64,000 nt of DNA from assembly GCA_946807835.1 (NCBI GenBank), contig OX327695.1:27138501-27202500 (forward strand), in the 5' to 3' direction. The notes under the pieces are model-generated. The model searched no databases. It was not told the origin of the DNA and worked only from the letters and a program-made list of their open reading frames with translations. Source of the stretch: Ailanthus altissimus. Its lineage: Eukaryota > Streptophyta > Magnoliopsida > Sapindales > Simaroubaceae. The position numbers and the translations under genes are program-made. Below, in pieces: positions 58,705 through 64,000 of the stretch (position 1 is its first letter; every line of letters begins with the position of its first letter).

Positions 58705-61700
58705 GGTATGTTGTGTAATCAAATTTGTTTGTGTTTCTCGTCATGAAATAGTTTGGTTCAATTGTTGAAAATTCATGAAATTATGCGTATGGAGCTGCTT
58801 TTTTATTTTGTAATTTTCTTTTTCTTGGTTCTTGGGTTAGTAATGATGTGGGAAGCTGTAATCTGATTAGTAGTTTCCTAAGTCGGGTATGATTTTATTT
58901 TTTAGAGTGCAAAAGATTTAATTTAAGATTGATTAGGCTATTTTTAAGATTTTGATCGTTCTGACTTGATGAGTTAATGGATCCTATGTGATGTTGATGA
59001 TAAACGGATTTGGGATGATGCTTTGGGTCTTTTGTTGGATATGTAATTATGAAGAGTGTTTTGGACCTCAATCTGGTGACTTCCAAATTTTTTTCTGTAA
59101 TTTCTAGGGGGGAATAGTCAATTTTAATGAATTCATGTTTGATTAACAGATGGCCAAGGGGGACCTATTATTAAATAAGCAATGGAACTTTGTTGCATTG
59201 GGAAATGGGTGATTTTGTGGATTCAGGTCGCAATTTCTTGATGAGGAAATCATATATAACTGACCATAAACATGAGAAGAAAAAAAATGATATAACTGAA
59301 GAAGGGAGGTAGGCTCTGGCTCTTTTAGGTGGCTTTGTTTAATTGAACTTAGTTTTGTTATACTTAATGATTGAATCTAATAGCAAGAAACTAAGGCAAG
59401 CAGCTTGAAGTTGAAGTTTCGAAAAGAGAGAATATGTTGTAGCTGACACTATAGTTGCAAGGGCCAGTGGTTTTCTGTGATTATGATGGCAAAGAAGCAA
59501 ATCTTTAGTAATTAAAATCAATAAATGCAGCTTCTCCTGATGATGAGCAAGAATCAATTGCAGTCATCAGAGGAAAACCGAAAGGGCATATGGATCCTAG
59601 TCGTTGGTAATTTTATTTTATTCCTTTCAGAACCTAAGTTTTATACATTATAGTTTGTTTTATGTCTAATATCAAATAGTTGGAAACAAAACCCATGAAC
59701 TAGAAGGCGACCTTTGCTTATCATCTTATTCTTCTTTCAAAATAGTCTTGGAGCATAGTTCGGAAACCAAGAAGAGGAATGAGGTTGATGTTAGACCAAA
59801 AGGAGCCAAGGCTTTGATAGTTACTTATGCTGCAAGCTATAGCCTACTAGACATGCATTGAGCATTATTAATTAGTGAAAATGAGAAAGTTGGTGGTCTT
59901 ACATTTATTACAGTAGAAAAAGCTCCTGTTTTCTGCAGTTTTCTGCAGTTTTTAATTAAATATATGTTTGAGGGGAAGGGATACAATGATCTAGTGAAAT
60001 GCTACGAGATAATATGCTACTCCGTTTTAGAATCCAGTGATATATTAAGCCCAATAATTCTTGACAATACATCTTATATTGGTGGTTTTTATTGTTCTGT
60101 TATATATGTGAATAGCAGTTTGCAATTTTCTCCCCTTTTGAAATTGCAAAATTGCTCTTTGTTTTCAGCTTAACTTCCGAGGATGGAAGGATGAAGAACT
60201 TCAACTCAAGGCTTTGCAGCTATGGCTTGTCAAACTCAAAAGTAAAGATATTGATCTTTAATTCTGGGACTACCTAAGAGTGATGGAGGGCATCATGGGT
60301 CTCTTCATAATACAGAACATTCTTTGATTAAAACTAATTTGGGTATGTTCCGAGTTATAAGAAGTAGATCTGAGCTCAAGTTATGTTTCCTTTTTTTCAA
60401 ACTGGTCTTTCACAAATTTTTTGATGCTTATGAACACCTGTAGAATAATTGTGATGAAGGGTTCATTGTGTAAGAATCCAATTGATTGAACCTTGCAGCT
60501 TGGTGGATGCAACAAAATTTTGTTGACAGAAAAAGAAAAGACCTAAAACAAATTTTCTATACAGGAAAAGGGTGTTTTTGAGACGGCAACGTATTGCTTT
60601 ACAGAAGAATTTGCCGTGTGAATCCCATCAAATTGCACCAAGAGCAGTGATCAAATACATCTTAGAAATAAGATTCTCACTCAATTTTGAACTTTTTTTT
60701 TATCGGAAATTTCAGTACTTTGAATTTCCAAATATAGTATAGCACTATTATTTATTCCAAAAACACTTACATTTCTCTCCAATATTTCGGGTGGTATCTC
60801 GGGTATAGATCTCACCATTAATACTTTATAAATTCACTTTAAAAATAAATAATTTTTTTAATTTATTTTATGAATCTATCTAAATTTTCATTATAATCTT
60901 ACTATTAAACCTTTTTTAAAAAAAAATTTACCATTATTATATCTTAACTTATTAAATTTAGATAGTTAAAATATTATATATATATTATTGATTAACTTAA
61001 TTTTATACATCAAAATTTGTATTAAAGTCAAATTTTATAACAATATAAGTAAAAGAGAACTAAATAAAAGAAAAAACTTTTTTTTTTGTTTTCTTGGACA
61101 TTAATTTCCTCTTTCATAAAATTAATTTGCAAACTGACACTAAATACAAAATGAAATTTAAAATAAAGAAGATGAGTGTAAGTTGAATATGTTTAACAAA
61201 TGAATTTAAAAATGTGTATAGTGAGTAGAACACATTTATTTAATTTTCTTTTAATTATATTATTACGTCAACCATAATAATTTGTCTATGAGTATTTTAA
61301 TCATTAAAAATTTATTGAAAAATGGGTTTACAAAGAATTATGAATTATGATGGATTCAAATAGCTACACCCCAATATAACTAGCACATCAAATAATACAT
61401 TTTTAATGTGGTTAGCAGTTATAATTTGATTGAAAGAAAACCTTGGAAAATTTTTTAAAATGGACAAAAATTTTAATATATTATTTTTGTAGCCACAAAG
61501 CAATTCCTTGTTCTATTGTAGCCAAAACTTGGGTATATGGTTAAATTGCCCTTATGTATAAAATATTAAAATTAAATGTCTCAAATCGACACTCTAAAAT
61601 CACTCTCAAAATACACATTTTAATATATTCGAATTTAGAATAAGTAGATTTTAATCTTGTAATTGATAAAAATGTATGATTATTTACTATTATTATAAAA

Positions 61701-64000
61701 TAAAAATTATTTTTATATTTTTTTTAAATTTAAACTTTATCAACTTTGAGTTACGACTGTAATTTTGAGTCTTGAAATTTTTGTATTTATTTTATAAATG
61801 TATGAACATAAAAATATAAATTTATTGAAGAAGATCTAAAAATATTTAGAATGAATATGAAAAAATTATAAAGTTGTGAAAAGGCCAAAAAAAAACCCAA
61901 AAAAGTTGTGCGATACAACGTGGGTATTGCACGAAACACGCACCCTTCCCACACAAGAATGTTGCACGAATGTTTTGCGCTCCCATTTCTCATAGGAAGG
62001 GCATGCACTATGTGAAAATGCTTTGTGCGACTCGCACAATGCAAATTTCATATGACTTCATGCGTTTTTCTTGAATATTAGTTTTTTAATTTTCTAAGTA
62101 TTTTTTTTTGTTATAGGTGTCATAGGATAAGTCACTTATTGTATATTTTGAAAAAAATTTAAAATATTTTTAATAATGGTGATGAGAGATATATTTAGAA
62201 CATAAATATGAGTATTTTAATTTCAAATGGTGTGAAATATGAAGAGTTTTTAAATATAATGTGTTGTATAATTAAAATTGATAATGTGTAGCATAAAGTG
62301 TTTTTGAAAATTTATATTGACACAATGAGACTGAAGTTGATATTAATTAAAATTAAAAATGATAACGATGTGTCTTTTTTTTATGGAGGTCAATTAAAGA
62401 ATTTTAACATATTTATGTGTAACAATGAATTTTAGAGTTATTATATATAAAGAGGATGCATAGGCACTAATTGAGAATCAACAACCCTACCACAATCATT
62501 TTATATTGGCAAACGGTAGCAATTAAGTGAGTAACACAGTCCCACTAATATCAATTATTGTGTTTCTCACAAATACTACAATTGATTATCCTTATTCTCA
62601 TATAATGTTCAACAAATACCCAACTTATATGCATTTTTATAATCAAACGTCTTGATCGTAATAGAAAATATTGATAACGTAGGAAAATTTGATGGATTAG
62701 ATGACATATAGGAAGGCAAGCAATCCTATGTTTATAATAATTCTCATAATGAGACACATGCATATGCTTCATATAGAAAAAAATAAAATTTAAGTAGAAA
62801 ACTCTTTTCGTTTTTTTTTTAAATCACTATCAAACTTGACCATATCGAATAAGATATCATATTATAGAATTATAATATATTTGTAGAAAATTTTTTATGA
62901 TAGTAAAAATAAATTTTATCAAACTATTAGCTTACTAACACTTAAGAATATTTGAAAGTTCAAGTTTTGAGATCTACGAAAGATAATTTTGAGCAAAAAT
63001 GCGATGATGAAAGATGGCAAGTAGTTAATACATTTTGTGTCAATGGATACGCAGAAGCACTTCATCACACGGAGAACAAATGCAAATAACACATGTAGGT
63101 TAGACCAATTGCATGATAGTTATCGGTAAGTTAAGAGTTGAATTATTAATAAATTGATAAAAAAAAATTACATTGGTCAATAGAATTTTCAAGTAAAAAA
63201 AATATAAATTGACATACGTGAAGAATTTGATATAGAATTAACAGGTCTTACTACTTATTTTCATTGAGGTTAATTGTTGATACTCAAAGGCATCGTTTAG
63301 TTTACTATTTACCTACTGTTATGTGCTGAAACTATAAAATTTGAGTATAGTTATTCGTTCAAAATTAATGATAATAATTACTTTATATATTTTTTGGTGG
63401 CTTTAAGACCATACATCAAGGGTTTTTAATTATCTATCTGATTAGTGATTATAATTGATGGAACATTTTAAAAGAAGTGTATATTTTGATAAAATATTTG
63501 TATTTAGATAATGAATAATTTTTTTTTTTAGTTTAATTAATAATACAAAACTTCTTACGGGAGAATCTAGTATCTATTGGATATAAAAAAATTATAATTC
63601 TTGAAACACATTTGTGGATTCCACTTATTTCACTAATATTTTATGAATTAAAAATTAAAAAAATGTGATATTCTCCTATTCTAAAATTTTATCCAAACAT
63701 ATTGTTTTAAAGAGTTTCATCTGGGTGGATGTCAAATTAAATCGTGTAAGGTACGAGGCTTATATTTTTTTAGTATAATGTTACATTCGTATTAAAGTGC
63801 TCTTTTCTTCTTGTAAAAAAATTTATATAATACAAAGGATTATTTAAATGCTTCCTCCAGAATTACAGCGGATTTGGTCCCGCTTTTCTTCTTGTAAAAA
63901 TTTTTATATAATACAACAATTAAATATAATATAATAAAAAATATTAATAAAATATTTCAATACAGTAAATAAATTAATTATCAACTAACTAAATAAATTC
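58705..64000. other. Long AT-rich region without a supported gene
   Basis: The bL12m 3' UTR probably fills the first 200-300 bp. Small open frames (for example 59964-60173, 61787-62044) show no recognisable domain. At 61900-62045 there is a GC-richer patch with several GTGCGA/TTGCACGAA words. At 63800-63836 and 63881-63917 the text CTTTTCTTCTTGTAAAAA with its following TTTATATAATACAA is repeated directly. Nothing else stands out. Confidence 0.45.

Noticed and set aside
58257..58722. Two long minus-strand frames over bL12m
   Set aside because: They are shadows of the GC-rich bL12m coding sequence; the plus strand gives a complete L7/L12 protein.

Overview
The window is plant nuclear DNA, almost certainly from a eudicot. 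The genes have many short GT-AG introns, the intergenic DNA is AT-rich, and nested LTR retrotransposons fill the first 29 kb. Proteins of the kind seen here (a plant DYW-type PPR protein, a class III peroxidase, a Y2SK2 dehydrin) occur only in plants. Gene content and repeat style would fit a woody rosid such as Citrus, but the sequence alone does not prove the genus.

Layout. Positions 1-29,130 hold no ordinary host gene that I can see. They are a nested pile of mobile DNA: remains of Copia elements (LTRs, gag, integrase, RT and RNaseH pieces, all broken), a small TRIM-like element (935-1385), large LTR-like repeats, and two copies of a non-autonomous gag-protease retrotransposon primed by tRNA-Asp. 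One of these two copies (16,052-23,465) looks young: its long terminal repeats seem identical wherever I compared them, and an 859-codon gag-protease frame is open. The other copy (5,673-9,389) is truncated and carries stops. A 468-bp block next to the young copy is present on both sides of it, with a junction that looks like template switching.

Positions 29,200-58,704 are the gene-bearing part. In order: a Y2SK2 dehydrin (+), a dead Copia gag piece, a DYW-type PPR protein (-), a small conserved protein (+) sharing a 156-bp divergent promoter with it, a GT4-family glycosyltransferase (-), a 17-exon type I membrane protein with an ATG27/mannose-6-phosphate-receptor-like tail (+), a class III peroxidase closely resembling Arabidopsis PRX72 (+), and mitochondrial ribosomal protein bL12m (+). 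Exon joins were worked out by hand from GT/AG sites and frame continuity; each model closes into one open frame.

The last 5.3 kb (58,705-64,000) is AT-rich and I see no supportable gene in it. The genes do not form a pathway. PPR, bL12m and perhaps the 119-residue protein point to organelles, while the glycosyltransferase, the membrane protein and the peroxidase belong to the secretory system or cell wall.
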